This document shows positions 47,122-57,396 of a stretch of DNA of 64,000 nt, piece by piece (the first letter of the stretch is position 1; every line of letters begins with the position of its first letter). The notes under the pieces are model-generated. The model searched no databases. It saw nothing but the letters and a program-made list of their open reading frames with translations, and was not told the origin of the DNA. A program made the translations under genes and the position numbers. Origin of the DNA: Candidatus Dormiibacterota bacterium (lineage in GTDB: Bacteria > Acidobacteriota > Polarisedimenticolia > Gp22-AA2); NCBI GenBank assembly GCA_035635555.1, contig DASQAT010000041.1, forward strand, positions 1 to 64,000. The letters are read 5' to 3'.

Positions 47122-48036
47122 GTGAGTGGAGCCGCTTCAGTTTCACCGCCACACGTAGAAGAGTTCCGCGCCTGGACACGTCCCGCCGGCGCGCGCGCCG
47201 CCCGCATCGATATCTCCGGGATTGCTGTCGAGTTCGAAGGGCTGCCCGGGCCGCTGGCCGATCGCATGTCGGTCGTGTATGCCCCTTTCATCGGCCCGCC
47301 GACCGGCGCCGGGAGGCCGCTCCGCCTGCGCATGTACGAGGCCCCCGTGGAGTACTTCGTCCGTCCCGGTTACCGGCAGGGGGCATGGGAGGAGGTCTAC
47401 CGGATGCACACCGCCCTCGAAGACGGAGTATTCCGCACGGTCTCCTACCGGCTGGCCTCCTGGATCGACGTTGGGCGACGCGAGGGGGCACTGGCCCTCG
47501 CGACCGGTGAGCTCGACCCGCCGCCGCGCGCCCTGGAGAATTTTCTCCGGAGCAGCGTCGCCTGGCTCACCTTGGACGCCGAGGGTTTCTTCCTGCACGG
47601 CGCGAGCATCGTCCGGCGGGGAAGGGCCTACATCTTCTACGGTCCGTCCGGTGCTGGTAAGTCGACCCTCGCGGCCATGAACACCGAGGGCGAAGTGATC
47701 AGCGACGACCTGACGCTCGTGTTGCGGAAGCCCGAGGGACTGGTCGCCGCCGGAGGCCCGTTTCGCGGGACCTACAGGCACGGTGCTCCCGTCGTCGGCA
47801 CCTATCCGGTGGCCGCCTTCTATCGCCTCCGCAAGGACAAGGCAGGCGAGGTGCGGCCGGACGATGGAGGGTGCTTCGCGGATCTGCTCGGTAACCTCCC
47901 TTTCGTAGTCGATCAGATGCCGCGGTATCCCCACCTCATCGACCGGGTCCGGTCGCTGGTTTCAGATGCGCGGTTCGGATACCTGCACTTCAGCAAGGAC
48001 GAGGACTTCTGGCCGGCTATCGACGCCCGGGCGTAA
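47122..48036 (+). CDS. second HPr-kinase-like ATPase
   Basis: A 304-residue paralogue in fold of the protein at 41112, with Walker [20 protein letters not shown] as the acidic strand, and the same flanking segments ([27 protein letters not shown]). It stands alone here, with no PqqD or radical SAM gene beside it; the peptidase-like/methyltransferase fusion runs into it with a 20-bp convergent overlap. It may serve the same peptide pathway or a separate one. The start is GTG 47122. Confidence 0.85.
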   Translation: MSGAASVSPPHVEEFRAWTRPAGARAARIDISGIAVEFEGLPGPLADRMSVVYAPFIGPPTGAGRPLRLRMYEAPVEYFVRPGYRQGAWEEVYRMHTALEDGVFRTVSYRLASWIDVGRREGALALATGELDPPPRALENFLRSSVAWLTLDAEGFFLHGASIVRRGRAYIFYGPSGAGKSTLAAMNTEGEVISDDLTLVLRKPEGLVAAGGPFRGTYRHGAPVVGTYPVAAFYRLRKDKAGEVRPDDGGCFADLLGNLPFVVDQMPRYPHLIDRVRSLVSDARFGYLHFSKDEDFWPAIDARA

Positions 48037-49204
48037 AGCGCCTGGCGATGAAGTAGCCGCCCACCTTCCTGCACTCGCGAAACCCGGCCTCGCGGGCTTC
48101 GGAGACCACGCTCGCTGTCGCGAAAAGGTGCGTGAAGGACTTGCCCAGCGAACCGTCCGCCCGCAGGAACCAGGTGAACCAATCCCCGAACTCCGGACTC
48201 CGGCCCAGTCCTTTGTGCCGGGCCCACGCCAGGAAGGTTTGAAGCCATTTGGTCGGATTCGAAAGGAGATAGGCGCTGAAGATGACCGCGCCGTCTTCGA
48301 CCAGGCACGTTCCGAGACGACGCAGACTCTGCACACGGCGGGCGCGACCGGGAACGAACGAATAGACCAGAGGCGTGATGTAGGCGCAGCCGAACCTTCG
48401 ATCTCTCAAATCCAGGTCAGACATGTCCGCGCACAGGAGCTCGACATCGACGCCAGCGGCTCTCGCGTTCTTCTCCGCCGCGTTCACCATCTCCTTCAGA
48501 TAGTCGACGCCGGTCACTCGGTATCCCTCCCTGGCGAAACGAATCACTTCACCTCCCGCCCCCGCGCCGGCGATCAGGATCGGTCCGCCCGCCTGGACCG
48601 TCTGTCGCACGATGGTGCGCAGTTCGTCGTCCTGCGGAAAGACGAGCATGTCCGTGTAGTTTTGCACCTGGGAGGCGTACTTCCTCTTCACGGAATCGAC
48701 AGCATCTTCCTTGAAATCTGGCGCCTCGATGATTTTTCTGAACCAGTAATGCAGCGCCGCCCAGCGCGACCACGCGGGGAAGGTCATCGCGCTGACCGAC
48801 GAGACCACGCCCGGAGCTCTCCGGCGTTCGGTCACCGTGGCCATCACGCGCCCGGCCGGAAGGAGCTCCCGTCCTGGGGGATAAGGATCGAGCGCGGTCA
48901 GGCATGTTCCGTCGGAAGCACGCCGCAGTATCCTTCTGACGTCACCCCAGCCCTCGATATCGCACAGCGCGAGGTCGCCCGATTCCGGGACGCGACGGGC
49001 GTCGACGACGAGGGACTGGCCGTCCCGGACGCGGGGCTCGAGCGCAAACCCGGTGTAGACCACCTCGAGCCGGCCGCTCTTTCTGAGCAAAGTACGGAGC
49101 GTTCCAGAGGGGACGAGCATTCCTCCCGGCGCCAGCCGCACCGCACGCGGATAGGCCTGTTCCCATGCTGAAGGGATGCGCGCAGACGACTCTCTGGGGA
49201 TCAC
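48017..49204 (-). CDS. S24/S26-like domain fused to a SAM methyltransferase
   Basis: A 395-residue fusion. Residues about 20-125 resemble the S24/S26 peptidase fold (MLVPSGTLRTLLR, GFALEPRVRDGQSLVVDARR, SGDLALCDIEG), but the catalytic Ser of the usual GxSMxP is Ala in GFALEP, so it is probably inactive. Residues about 150-395 are a class I methyltransferase (GGPILIAGAGAGGEVIRFA, VTGVDYLKEMVNAA). Similar peptidase-like proteins occur near PqqD/HPr-kinase genes, which suggests peptide recognition. The GTG at 49204 is chosen for GGAGG upstream; ATG 49249 would overlap the divergent gene. Confidence 0.72.
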   Translation of the reverse strand: MIPRESSARIPSAWEQAYPRAVRLAPGGMLVPSGTLRTLLRKSGRLEVVYTGFALEPRVRDGQSLVVDARRVPESGDLALCDIEGWGDVRRILRRASDGTCLTALDPYPPGRELLPAGRVMATVTERRRAPGVVSSVSAMTFPAWSRWAALHYWFRKIIEAPDFKEDAVDSVKRKYASQVQNYTDMLVFPQDDELRTIVRQTVQAGGPILIAGAGAGGEVIRFAREGYRVTGVDYLKEMVNAAEKNARAAGVDVELLCADMSDLDLRDRRFGCAYITPLVYSFVPGRARRVQSLRRLGTCLVEDGAVIFSAYLLSNPTKWLQTFLAWARHKGLGRSPEFGDWFTWFLRADGSLGKSFTHLFATASVVSEAREAGFRECRKVGGYFIARRFTPGRR

Positions 49205-49233
49205 TGATATCGTACCCTCCGTCGGGGCGGGAG

Positions 49234-49239
49234 TATACG
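49234..49239 (+). promoter_or_regulatory. -10-like box for the second TMTC-like gene
   Basis: TATACG lies 8 nt before the ATG at 49248, in the 43-bp divergent gap. It supports this start and a leaderless message. Confidence 0.4.
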
Positions 49240-49247
49240 ATTCGTCC

Positions 49248-50831
49248 ATGCCGCTGAGGCGCCGTAAAGGCCGCGTCGAGGCTTGGTTCCTGGAGCGCGC
49301 TCCCTGGACCGCCGCATTTCTGGCCGTGCTGGCGTCCATGCCGGGCCTCTGGCTGCCGTTTCTTTCTGACGACTGGGCGCAGATCGAGGCCGTTGGGCGT
49401 TGCCCGGTCGCCCGCACCCCGTTCGGCGATTTTCGTCCGCTCTACATGACGACGCTCTGGCTCGATCGCCGCATCGGCGGCCTTTCACCGTCGCTGTTCC
49501 ACTTGACCAACCTGCTCTGGATCGCGGCAACCGCGGCGCTGGTCGTGATCCTCGCCCGGAGGTACACGGGCGACGTCCCGCTCGCCCTGGCGACCGGCTC
49601 AATCTTCGCGCTGCACCCCTACCATGTCGAGAACGCCGCCTGGATCGCAGCCCGCAGCGACCCGGTCTACGCCGTGGCGTTCCTTCTCGCCGCTCTTTCC
49701 TACGATCGCTGGAGAGTGAAGGCTTCGGGTCTGCCACTCCTGGCGCTCCTGTCGTTCGAGGCTTCCCTTCTGGCCAAGGAGAGTGCGGTCACGCTCCCCC
49801 TGTTCGTTCTGCTGGTCGGGCTCGTGGACCCGGCACGACGACCGGGCAGGGGCGAGTGGTGGCGGGGGTATGCGACGCTCATGCTCGTTGCCTGCGCGCA
49901 CTTCCTCCTGTTCCGCCCGTGGGTCCTGGGGGGGGCCGGCAGGACGCTCAAGGAGGGCTTCGGACCGGGATGGGCGAAGAACTGGCTCGGGCTGGGGGTG
50001 GCTTCCATACTTCCGGTGCACGTGGAAGTCCTGGCGGCCCGCCCCGTGCTTTACGGAGCTCTGGCGCTGTGCGTTCTTGCCCTGCTGCTGCTCCTCGTGC
50101 GGCTGCGGGCGGAGCGCATACCTCCCGCGGCGCTGGCGGCCGCAGCGATCTTCGGGGTCCTCCTCCTGCCCGGCGTCGTGGGGTTCCAGGAGCGGTACCT
50201 GTTCCTGCCGGTCGCGGCAGCGTCGCTCTCCCTGGCCACGCTCGTCCGGGCCGCGCGCGGCCGGTGGAGTGTCCTCCTGTTCTCTCTCCTCGTCGCGGGA
50301 TGGGCTTGGGGGTGCCTCGTGCAGTGGACCGCCTGGCAGGACGCGGCCATCGCCAGTCGCCGCCTCGTCGGCGATCTGCTTCACGCGAGTCTCGACGGCC
50401 GGACCCGGGAGATCGTGATCGCCAACGCGCCGTTCCGCGTTCATGGCGGCTCGGTGGCCGGCGATCTCCAAGCCGCGGTGCGTCTCTCGGGAGGCCGTCC
50501 TGTACCGGTGAGATGTTTGGCGTACGTTTCCTACCCGACGCCCGACTCCGATTTCCTCGATGGTCCTGCACCGGTCTCCATCCGCCGGCCTCCTCCCTAC
50601 GCGGAAGTCGTTCTCCGCGTCCGGGAGGGTCCCTTCTCTCACTTCATCGGGCCTCGTCCCCTCGAGGGCGATTGGCTGGCCCAGAGGGAGGGATCCATCG
50701 CCTTTGGGGCGAATGGGGCGGTACGGATTCGCATCCTTGCTGATACTGCCGGGGGTCGAGCCGGCTATGCCTGGATCGGCGGGCATCTCGCGCCTCTGTT
50801 CGGAGCCGACGAGGAGCCTCCCGGTCGATGA
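49248..50831 (+). CDS. TMTC-like membrane glycosyltransferase
   Basis: A 527-residue protein with about ten membrane helices. The first loop has LPFLSDDWAQIEA, with the Asp pair typical of GT-C enzymes. FRPLYMTTLWLDRRIGG, FALHPYHVENAAWIAARSD and LLAKESAVTLPL match the TMTC-type motifs of the protein at 25551. There is no TPR tail here; the last 130 residues form an extracytoplasmic domain instead. The start is ATG 49248; the frame is open to 49176. It converges with the GT2 gene, 19 bp apart. Confidence 0.75.
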   Translation: MPLRRRKGRVEAWFLERAPWTAAFLAVLASMPGLWLPFLSDDWAQIEAVGRCPVARTPFGDFRPLYMTTLWLDRRIGGLSPSLFHLTNLLWIAATAALVVILARRYTGDVPLALATGSIFALHPYHVENAAWIAARSDPVYAVAFLLAALSYDRWRVKASGLPLLALLSFEASLLAKESAVTLPLFVLLVGLVDPARRPGRGEWWRGYATLMLVACAHFLLFRPWVLGGAGRTLKEGFGPGWAKNWLGLGVASILPVHVEVLAARPVLYGALALCVLALLLLLVRLRAERIPPAALAAAAIFGVLLLPGVVGFQERYLFLPVAAASLSLATLVRAARGRWSVLLFSLLVAGWAWGCLVQWTAWQDAAIASRRLVGDLLHASLDGRTREIVIANAPFRVHGGSVAGDLQAAVRLSGGRPVPVRCLAYVSYPTPDSDFLDGPAPVSIRRPPPYAEVVLRVREGPFSHFIGPRPLEGDWLAQREGSIAFGANGAVRIRILADTAGGRAGYAWIGGHLAPLFGADEEPPGR

Positions 50832-50850
50832 ACACCTCGCGCCAACTCTT

Positions 50851-51594
50851 TCAACGAACATCCGGATACGACGATCGCAGTTTCTTCGCGTCCGCACCCA
50901 ATCCGAGCCGTATCCTCAGCCAGGCGAACTGCAGGCCGGTGCGCAGGACGCCGCCCGCGAGGAGACGCCGCGCCGAAGTCTCGACGGTGAGCGGCAGTGT
51001 GACGATCCGACCCGCCTTCTTGAGCCGGCGCGCAAGAAACAGATCCTCGAACAGCGGGACCTCCGGGAAGCCGCCGATCGCTTCGAATGTGGCGCGGCCG
51101 ACGAACGCCGCCTGATCGCCGAGATGGACACCGGTCAGACGCGAGCGCGCGGTCGCCCAGATCGAAATCAGGCGCAGCAACGCTCCACGTGAATCGAATG
51201 AATGCCGGAATCCTCCCCCGGCGACGGCCGGATCCGCCAGCGTCCGGACGACGGCGCGCGTGGCGCCGCTCGGCAGCCGGGTGTCGGCATGCAGGAACAG
51301 GAGCGCCTTGCCGCCGGCGGCCGCCGCCCCCATATTCATCTGGGCGGCCCGGCCCGGTCGCGGGCAGGTGATCCACCGGGCAACAAGGTCAGGCGCCGGC
51401 CAGGCCCGGGTGAGCTCCTTGAACCGGGGGATGGTGGCGTCGGTGCTACCCCCGTCCACCAGGAGCACTTCGAAGGGCGGGTCCGCGCCCTGATTTTCGA
51501 GGCTTGCGAGGACACCCTCGAGGGCCTGTGCCTCGTTCAACGCGGGGATCACTATCGACAGGGGGAAGGCCGGAACCTTTTCCTGTATAATCAC
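50851..51594 (-). CDS. family 2 glycosyltransferase, TIGR04283 type
   Basis: A 247-residue GT-A enzyme (SIVIPALNEAQAL, VLLVDGGSTDATI, GRAAQMNMGA, LFLHADTRLP, VHLGDQAAFV, FEDLFLARRLKKAG). This pattern fits the TIGR04283 branch, often found with radical SAM/selenodomain proteins. The substrate is unknown. The GTG start at 51594 overlaps the TATAAT box that faces the PBP gene on the other strand. Confidence 0.85.
   Translation of the reverse strand: MIIQEKVPAFPLSIVIPALNEAQALEGVLASLENQGADPPFEVLLVDGGSTDATIPRFKELTRAWPAPDLVARWITCPRPGRAAQMNMGAAAAGGKALLFLHADTRLPSGATRAVVRTLADPAVAGGGFRHSFDSRGALLRLISIWATARSRLTGVHLGDQAAFVGRATFEAIGGFPEVPLFEDLFLARRLKKAGRIVTLPLTVETSARRLLAGGVLRTGLQFAWLRIRLGLGADAKKLRSSYPDVR
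51586..51591 (+). promoter_or_regulatory. -10 box (TATAAT) of the penicillin-binding protein gene
   Basis: TATAAT lies 35 bp before the TTG at 51626. The predicted start near 51598 leaves a leader of about 28 nt with AGAGG as a weak SD. The -35 region is not clear. Confidence 0.5.
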
Positions 51595-51625
51595 TTAGGC
51601 CGCCCCGCCGGCGGCGAGAGGACCC

Positions 51626-54328
51626 TTGACGACAGAGAATCGAGCCCTCCCGACTCCCCCCCCGAGAGCCGCGGGTCCCGGCGGCCCTTCCGCCCTCCCG
51701 CCGGCCAGTCCTCCGCCCGGTCCACCGGCCGGCCCTCCACCCCGGGTCCCCTTCTGGCGGAAGCCCAAGAACATCCTCCTGATTGCCCTCGGCGCGCTGC
51801 TGGTCGCCGCCGGTGGCGGCTCGATCCTTGGGTACTTCCTGACCTTCGACATACCCGAGGTCAAGGGGCTGCAGGACTGGAAGCCGCCCGTCGTGACCAC
51901 CATCTACAGCGCCGACGGGCAGGTTCTGTTCCAGTTCGGGGCCGAGAAACGCATCGTCGTCGGGCTCGACCAGATTCCCAAGGAGTTTCTCGAGGCCCTC
52001 GTCTCGACCGAGGACTCTCATTTCTACGAGCACGTCGGCATCGACCCGTGGGGGATCGCGCGCGCCATCATAACGGACATCATCCACCTCCGGAAGGCGC
52101 AGGGGGGGAGCACCATCACGCAGCAGCTGGCCCGCTCGCTGTTCCTGAAGCCGGAGAAGACAGTCCGCCGGAAGCTCCAGGAGATGGTACTGGCGGTGCA
52201 GATCGAGAAGGCGTTCACCAAGCAGGAAATCCTCGGCTTCTACTGCAACCAGGTCTACATGGGGCACGGCCGCTACGGTATCGAAGCGGCGTCGCAGTAC
52301 TACTTCGGCAAACCGGCGAAGGGGACGTCGCTGCCTGAAGCCGCGCTTCTCGCCGGGCTGGTGCAGCGCCCCGAAACCTTCTCCCCGTTCCGGGCCCCCG
52401 ACAAGGCGCGCGTGCGCCGCGACCATGTGCTCAACCGCATGGTCGAGGAGAACAAGCTGGCGCGCGATGTCGCGGACCAGGCGATCGCGACGCCGGTGGC
52501 GGTAGTCAAGCTTCCGGAAGAGGAGAACATCGCCCCCTACTTCGTCGAGGAGGTGAGGCGCTATCTCGACTCCAAGTACGGCGAGGTGATGCTGTACCAG
52601 GAGGGGCTCGAGGTCCACACGACGCTCGACCCCGTCATGCAGAAGGCGGCCAACAAGGCGGTCTTCGAGGGACTGCGGACGCTCGACAAGCGGCAGGGGT
52701 TCCGTCCGATCAAGGAGAACGTCCTGAAGAACGGCGGCGATCTCGCGACCTACATCCATCCGACCTGGGGGAAAGACCCGATCGTCGGCAAGCTGCGTGG
52801 GGGTGTCGTGACGGAGGTCACGCGCAAGACAGCGACGGTCCGGCTGGGCGAGTACACGGCCCACTTCGGACCGGAAGGGATCGACTGGACCCAGAAGACG
52901 ATTCCGAACCAGGTCCTGAAGGTCGGCGACGTCGCGCCGTTCCTGATCCTTTCGATCGACGGGTCGAAGAAGGAGCTCAAGGTCAAGCTCGACCAGGAGC
53001 CGCTGGTCGAGGGGGCGCTCCTGGCGATCGACCCGTCGAGCGGAGAGATCAAGGCGCTGGTCGGCGGGTACGACTTCAACCGCAGCGAGTTCGATCGATC
53101 GATGCAGTCGTACCGGCAGGCCGGTTCGGCCTTCAAGCCGTTCGTGTACACGACGGCGCTGGACACCGGCCAGACCCTGGCGGACACGATCTTCGACGAG
53201 CCGACGGTGTTCCAGGACCCTGCCACGGGCGATGAATACCAGCCCTCCAACTACTACCGCAAATACTACGGCGTGACGACGCTGCGGGAGGCGATGGAGG
53301 AATCGCGCAACATCGTGGCGGTGAAGCTCCTGAACCAGGTCGGCTACTCGCGCACCATCGAGACGGCGCGCAAGATGGGGATCACGAGTCCCCTGCGCCC
53401 CTACCCGTCCATGGCGCTCGGCACGATGGAGGTGTCGCTGATCGATCTGACCACCGCCTACTCGATCTTCCCGAACCAGGGTGTGCGAGTCGAGCCCCAC
53501 TTCATCCGTTACGTGGCCGACCGCGAGGGGAAGATGCGCGAGGAGGCTAAGCCGAACGTGATCGAGGTGCTGCGCGCCGACATCGCGTACCTGATGACCT
53601 ATCTGCTGGAGGGCGTGACCGAGAGCGGCACCGGCGCGCAGGCGGCGCGCGAGCTGAACCGCCCGGTTGCCGGCAAGACCGGCACCACCGACGACCTGGC
53701 CGACGCCTGGTTCGTCGGCTTCAGCCCCTCGGTCGTCGCCGGAGTCTGGGTCGGGTTCGATCAGAAGAAGTCGCTCGGCGAGGGGGAGACCGGGGCGCGC
53801 GCCGCGCTGCCGATCTGGATCGGATTCATGAAGGAGGCACTGAAGGGAAAGCCCGAGGAATCGTTCCCGCGGCCGGCCAACATCGTCTACGTGCCGATCG
53901 ACCGCCGCACGGGGCTGCGCGCGACCGTCGAGTCGGCCTGCCCGGTGACCTTCCTCGAGGCGTTCCTGGAGGGGACCGAGCCGGCGAAGGCGTGCTCGGC
54001 GGTCGAGCATTTCCGCATCTCACTCCCTTATTATTTGCAGAAGTTCCCGGTCAACGACGATCTCGAGCTGGGGATCGACGGCGACGCGCTCGTGCACGTG
54101 GTGAGCGAGGGGCAGGGCGAGGTCGAGCTCCTGGATGGCGGGAAGGAGCTCGTGGTCCATCTCGAAGGACAGGAGCTTCAGGTGAAGCTCGACATGGACC
54201 GCGCCACCCGCAAAGAAGTCAGAGGCGAGCTCGAGGCCACGCCGACGCCGGCCACCGTGACCCAGGCGCCGACACACTTCGGGGTGGACGGACGCCCCGC
54301 CGTGGTCGTCCCCATCCACTACGATTGA
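51626..54328 (+). CDS. class A penicillin-binding protein 1A
   Basis: A bifunctional peptidoglycan synthase of 900 residues. After a Pro-rich cytoplasmic tail (about 1-45) comes one membrane helix (about 50-72). The GT51 transglycosylase domain has catalytic Glu in STEDSHFYEH (near 131) and GGSTITQQLAR. The transpeptidase domain has SxxK in QAGSAFKPF (near 501), SxN in ESRNIVAVK and KTG in VAGKTGTTDDLADAW (near 683). An OB-like insert lies around 370-450. The start is TTG 51626. The C-terminal 100 residues are an unassigned tail. Confidence 0.95.
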   Translation: MTTENRALPTPPPRAAGPGGPSALPPASPPPGPPAGPPPRVPFWRKPKNILLIALGALLVAAGGGSILGYFLTFDIPEVKGLQDWKPPVVTTIYSADGQVLFQFGAEKRIVVGLDQIPKEFLEALVSTEDSHFYEHVGIDPWGIARAIITDIIHLRKAQGGSTITQQLARSLFLKPEKTVRRKLQEMVLAVQIEKAFTKQEILGFYCNQVYMGHGRYGIEAASQYYFGKPAKGTSLPEAALLAGLVQRPETFSPFRAPDKARVRRDHVLNRMVEENKLARDVADQAIATPVAVVKLPEEENIAPYFVEEVRRYLDSKYGEVMLYQEGLEVHTTLDPVMQKAANKAVFEGLRTLDKRQGFRPIKENVLKNGGDLATYIHPTWGKDPIVGKLRGGVVTEVTRKTATVRLGEYTAHFGPEGIDWTQKTIPNQVLKVGDVAPFLILSIDGSKKELKVKLDQEPLVEGALLAIDPSSGEIKALVGGYDFNRSEFDRSMQSYRQAGSAFKPFVYTTALDTGQTLADTIFDEPTVFQDPATGDEYQPSNYYRKYYGVTTLREAMEESRNIVAVKLLNQVGYSRTIETARKMGITSPLRPYPSMALGTMEVSLIDLTTAYSIFPNQGVRVEPHFIRYVADREGKMREEAKPNVIEVLRADIAYLMTYLLEGVTESGTGAQAARELNRPVAGKTGTTDDLADAWFVGFSPSVVAGVWVGFDQKKSLGEGETGARAALPIWIGFMKEALKGKPEESFPRPANIVYVPIDRRTGLRATVESACPVTFLEAFLEGTEPAKACSAVEHFRISLPYYLQKFPVNDDLELGIDGDALVHVVSEGQGEVELLDGGKELVVHLEGQELQVKLDMDRATRKEVRGELEATPTPATVTQAPTHFGVDGRPAVVVPIHYD

Positions 54329-54337
54329 CACCGATCC

Positions 54338-55450
54338 TCAGAGAAGGCGGTCCAGCGGGATGTAGGCCAGGTCCTGCGAGCGCGCCACGGCTTCGTACGT
54401 GACCTTGCCATCGTGGGTGTTGACGCCGGCCCGCAGCGTGACGTCCTCGCGCGCGGCGTCACGGAAGCCCCTTTCGGCGATCTTCATCACGTAGGGCAGC
54501 GTGGCGTTGGTGAGAGCGAAGGTCGAGGTCCGGGGCACCGCCCCCGGCATGTTGGCGACGCAGTAGTGCGTGACCCCGTCCACGTCGTAGGTCGGCTGCG
54601 AGTGCGTGGTCGGCCGCGTGGTTTCCATGCAGCCGCCCTGGTCCACCGCCACGTCCACGATCACCGACCCCTTCTTCATCGTGCCGACCATGTCGCGGCT
54701 GACCAGGCGGGGGGCCGAGGCGCCCGGGATCAGGACCGCGCCGATCAGAAGGTCGGCCCGGCGCACCGACTCGGCGATGTAGGCCCCCGTCGAGTAGATG
54801 GTGACGACCTGCCCGTGGAAGATCTCGTCCAGGTAGCGCAGGCGCTCGAGCGACCGGTCGACGATCGACACCCGGGCGCCGAGACCCAGCGCCATCATCG
54901 CCGCGTTGATGCCGACGGTGCCGCCACCGAGAATCACGACGTCTCCCGGCGGCACGCCCGGCACGCCGCCCAGGATGATGCCGCGTCCCCCGAGCGTTTT
55001 CTGGAGATAGAAGGCGCCGACCTGGATCGACATGCGCCCGGCCACCTCGCTCATCGGCGTCAGCAGCGGCAGACCGCCGTGGGCGTCCGTGATCGTCTCG
55101 TAGGCGACGGCGGTCACCCCCGCGTCGAGGAGCGCCCGCGTCAGGCGCGGCTGCGGAGCCAGGTGCAGATAGGTGAACAGCACCTGCCCCTTGCGGAGCA
55201 TCGCGATCTCCCCTTCCTGGGGCTCCTTGACCTTGAGGATGAGGTCGGCGCGACGGAAGACGGCGGGAGCATCGGTGACGATGACGGCGCCGGCCGCCTG
55301 GTAGGCGGCGTTGTCGATACCGCTCCCGATGCCCGCGCCGTCCTGGACCAGGACGGTGTGGCCCGCCTGGACGAGGGCCCGGACTCCCGCGGGGACCAGG
55401 CTGACCCGGTATTCGTGGTCCTTGATTTCCTTCGGAACTCCGACCTGCAT
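54338..55450 (-). CDS. ald: alanine dehydrogenase
   Basis: NAD-dependent L-alanine/pyruvate interconversion, 370 residues. The N-terminal signature is [18 protein letters not shown], with catalytic Lys in LILKVKEPQ and His in LFTYLHLAP. The NAD motif is [19 protein letters not shown], and the C-terminal segment is [21 protein letters not shown]. The ATG at 55450 matches the family start. It follows the aldehyde dehydrogenase gene by 43 bp and is probably co-transcribed. Confidence 0.96.
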   Translation of the reverse strand: MQVGVPKEIKDHEYRVSLVPAGVRALVQAGHTVLVQDGAGIGSGIDNAAYQAAGAVIVTDAPAVFRRADLILKVKEPQEGEIAMLRKGQVLFTYLHLAPQPRLTRALLDAGVTAVAYETITDAHGGLPLLTPMSEVAGRMSIQVGAFYLQKTLGGRGIILGGVPGVPPGDVVILGGGTVGINAAMMALGLGARVSIVDRSLERLRYLDEIFHGQVVTIYSTGAYIAESVRRADLLIGAVLIPGASAPRLVSRDMVGTMKKGSVIVDVAVDQGGCMETTRPTTHSQPTYDVDGVTHYCVANMPGAVPRTSTFALTNATLPYVMKIAERGFRDAAREDVTLRAGVNTHDGKVTYEAVARSQDLAYIPLDRLL

Positions 55451-55493
55451 CCCGAAGCCTCGGTCTGCCGCGGCGGCACGGCTGCGCCGCCTC

Positions 55494-56990
55494 TCAGTTG
55501 TTGTCGATCTGGGCCTTCTGCAGCTTGCCGGAGTAGTCCACGTACACGGTCTTCCACTCGGAGAAGATGTCGATCGCCGTGTGCGCCGCCCCCTCGCGGT
55601 GGCCGTTGCCGCTGCGGCGCATCCCCCCGAACGGCAGGTGGGTCTCGGCCCCGATCGTCGACGAGTTGACGTAGGTGATTCCGGTCTCGAGCTCACGCAC
55701 CGCCACGAAGGCCTGGTTCACGTCCTGAGTGTAGATCGAGGACGACAAGCCGTACAGCGAATCGTTGGCGATCTCGAGGGCATCGTCCAGGCCGTCGGCG
55801 GCCAGGACGCAGACGACGGGACCGAAGATCTCCTCCTTGGCGATCCGCATGCCGCGGGTCACGCCGGTGAAGATCGTCGGGGGAAAGAAGAACCCCCGGC
55901 CGTACTCGTTCTTCGTCAGACGCACCCCGCCCAGCACCGGGTCGGCCCCCTCGTCGCGCCCGATCTGGACGTAGTCCATGACCTTCTTGAGCTGCGCCTC
56001 GCTGATGACCGGCCCCACGTCCACCGACTCGTCCAGGCCGTCCCCGACCTTGAGGGCCGAGGCGCGCTCGACCAGTCTGTCGACGAATTCCTTGTGGACC
56101 TTCTTGTGCACGATGATCCGGCTCGTGGCCGTGCAGCGCTGACCGGTGGTGGCGAATGCGCCCCAGAGGGCCCCCTCGACCGCGAGGTCGAGCCGCGCGT
56201 CGTCCATGACGATCATGGCGTTCTTGCCCCCCATTTCGAGCGACACGCGCTTGAAGGTCTCGGCGCACGCCAGGCTCACCTGCCGCCCCGTCTCGGACGA
56301 CCCGGTGAAGGAGATCAGCGACACCCCGGGGTGGCGCGTCAGCGGTGTGCCGGCCGACTCTCCGCCGCCGGTCACGTAGTTCACGACGCCGCGCGGGATG
56401 CCGACCTCCTGGCAGACCTTGACCAGGTGATAGCAGGACAGGGGGGACTCGCTCGCCGGCTTGATCACGACCGTGTTGCCGCACACGAGCGCCGGGATCA
56501 GCTTCCAGGATGGTATGGCGATCGGGAAATTCCACGGCGTGATCAGGCCGCAGGCTCCGATCGGCATGCGCAGGGAGTAGCAGGACTTGTTCGGCAGCTC
56601 GGAGGGGGTGGTGTAGCCGAAGAGACGTCGTCCTTCCCCGGCGACGTGGTAGCAGACATCGATCGCCTCCTGCACGTCGCCGCGCGCCTCCCGGAGCGGC
56701 TTGCCCATCTCCCGCGTCATCTCGCGCGCGTATTCCTCCTTGCGTTTCAGGAGGATCTCTCCCATGCGGAACAGGTACTCCGCCCGCTTCGGCGCCGGTA
56801 CCTGCCGCCAGCGGCGGATGGCGCGGCGGGCCGATTCGACGGCGCTGTCGACGTCGGCCGGGGCGGAACTCTGGAAGGTGCCGACCACTTCGCCGCGGTC
56901 CGCGGGGTTCCTGTCCTCGAACACGTCCCGGCCGGCGGATTCGACCCATTCGCCGTCGATGAAGTTGCGGTAGCTCTTCGCCTCTGCCAT
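55494..56990 (-). CDS. NAD(P)-dependent aldehyde dehydrogenase
   Basis: A 498-residue ALDH superfamily enzyme oxidising an aldehyde to a carboxylate. The cofactor region has [19 protein letters not shown] and [11 protein letters not shown]; catalytic Glu is in [10 protein letters not shown] and catalytic Cys in [10 protein letters not shown]. The C-terminal oligomerisation segment is [18 protein letters not shown]. The substrate is not set by sequence; neighbours suggest amino-acid or aminoaldehyde catabolism feeding alanine dehydrogenase. Confidence 0.93.
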   Translation of the reverse strand: MAEAKSYRNFIDGEWVESAGRDVFEDRNPADRGEVVGTFQSSAPADVDSAVESARRAIRRWRQVPAPKRAEYLFRMGEILLKRKEEYAREMTREMGKPLREARGDVQEAIDVCYHVAGEGRRLFGYTTPSELPNKSCYSLRMPIGACGLITPWNFPIAIPSWKLIPALVCGNTVVIKPASESPLSCYHLVKVCQEVGIPRGVVNYVTGGGESAGTPLTRHPGVSLISFTGSSETGRQVSLACAETFKRVSLEMGGKNAMIVMDDARLDLAVEGALWGAFATTGQRCTATSRIIVHKKVHKEFVDRLVERASALKVGDGLDESVDVGPVISEAQLKKVMDYVQIGRDEGADPVLGGVRLTKNEYGRGFFFPPTIFTGVTRGMRIAKEEIFGPVVCVLAADGLDDALEIANDSLYGLSSSIYTQDVNQAFVAVRELETGITYVNSSTIGAETHLPFGGMRRSGNGHREGAAHTAIDIFSEWKTVYVDYSGKLQKAQIDNN

Positions 56991-57093
56991 TGCGCTCCCG
57001 CTTCTGGGAGATGGGGTGACCGGGAAGGTGTGTCGGGTAGGTGATGCTAGCAGAGGAGTACTGGACTGTCAAGAAACGCGCGGCCGGGCGGCC

Positions 57094-57396
57094 TCAGGCC
57101 GTGGCCTCGCGAACCTCGCGGCAGCGGATCCGTCGGGCGACCTCGAGGCACGCATCGGCCCGTTTCCGATCATGCATCCGATCGAAGACTTCGGACAGAC
57201 CCATCCAGGCCTCGATGCAGTCGATGTCCGTCTCCAGCGAGCGCTGAAAACACCGAAGCGCGCCGAACAGGTCGCCCCGCTCGGTTTCGATCGTCCCCTG
57301 CCGCGCCCACACGACCGCCCCCCCGCCCGCGGCCGCCACCACGCCCGCTGGATCGATCTCGCGGTAAGTCCTCGGTCCCGGCGCGCTCTTCAGCAT
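57094..57396 (-). CDS. small TPR-like protein
   Basis: A 100-residue protein whose second half has one clear TPR pair (GDLFGALRCFQRSLETDI, IEAWMGLSEVFDRMHDRKRA). AGGAG lies 7 nt before the ATG at 57396. It may be a small scaffold protein. It lies between the ALDH gene and a gene-poor stretch, with about 100 bp to the ALDH start. Confidence 0.6.
   Translation of the reverse strand: MLKSAPGPRTYREIDPAGVVAAAGGGAVVWARQGTIETERGDLFGALRCFQRSLETDIDCIEAWMGLSEVFDRMHDRKRADACLEVARRIRCREVREATA

Noticed and set aside
51446-54010. 854-codon minus-strand frame opposite the PBP gene
   Set aside because: The PBP has all catalytic motifs; the antisense translation is Leu/Arg/Asp-rich without motifs.
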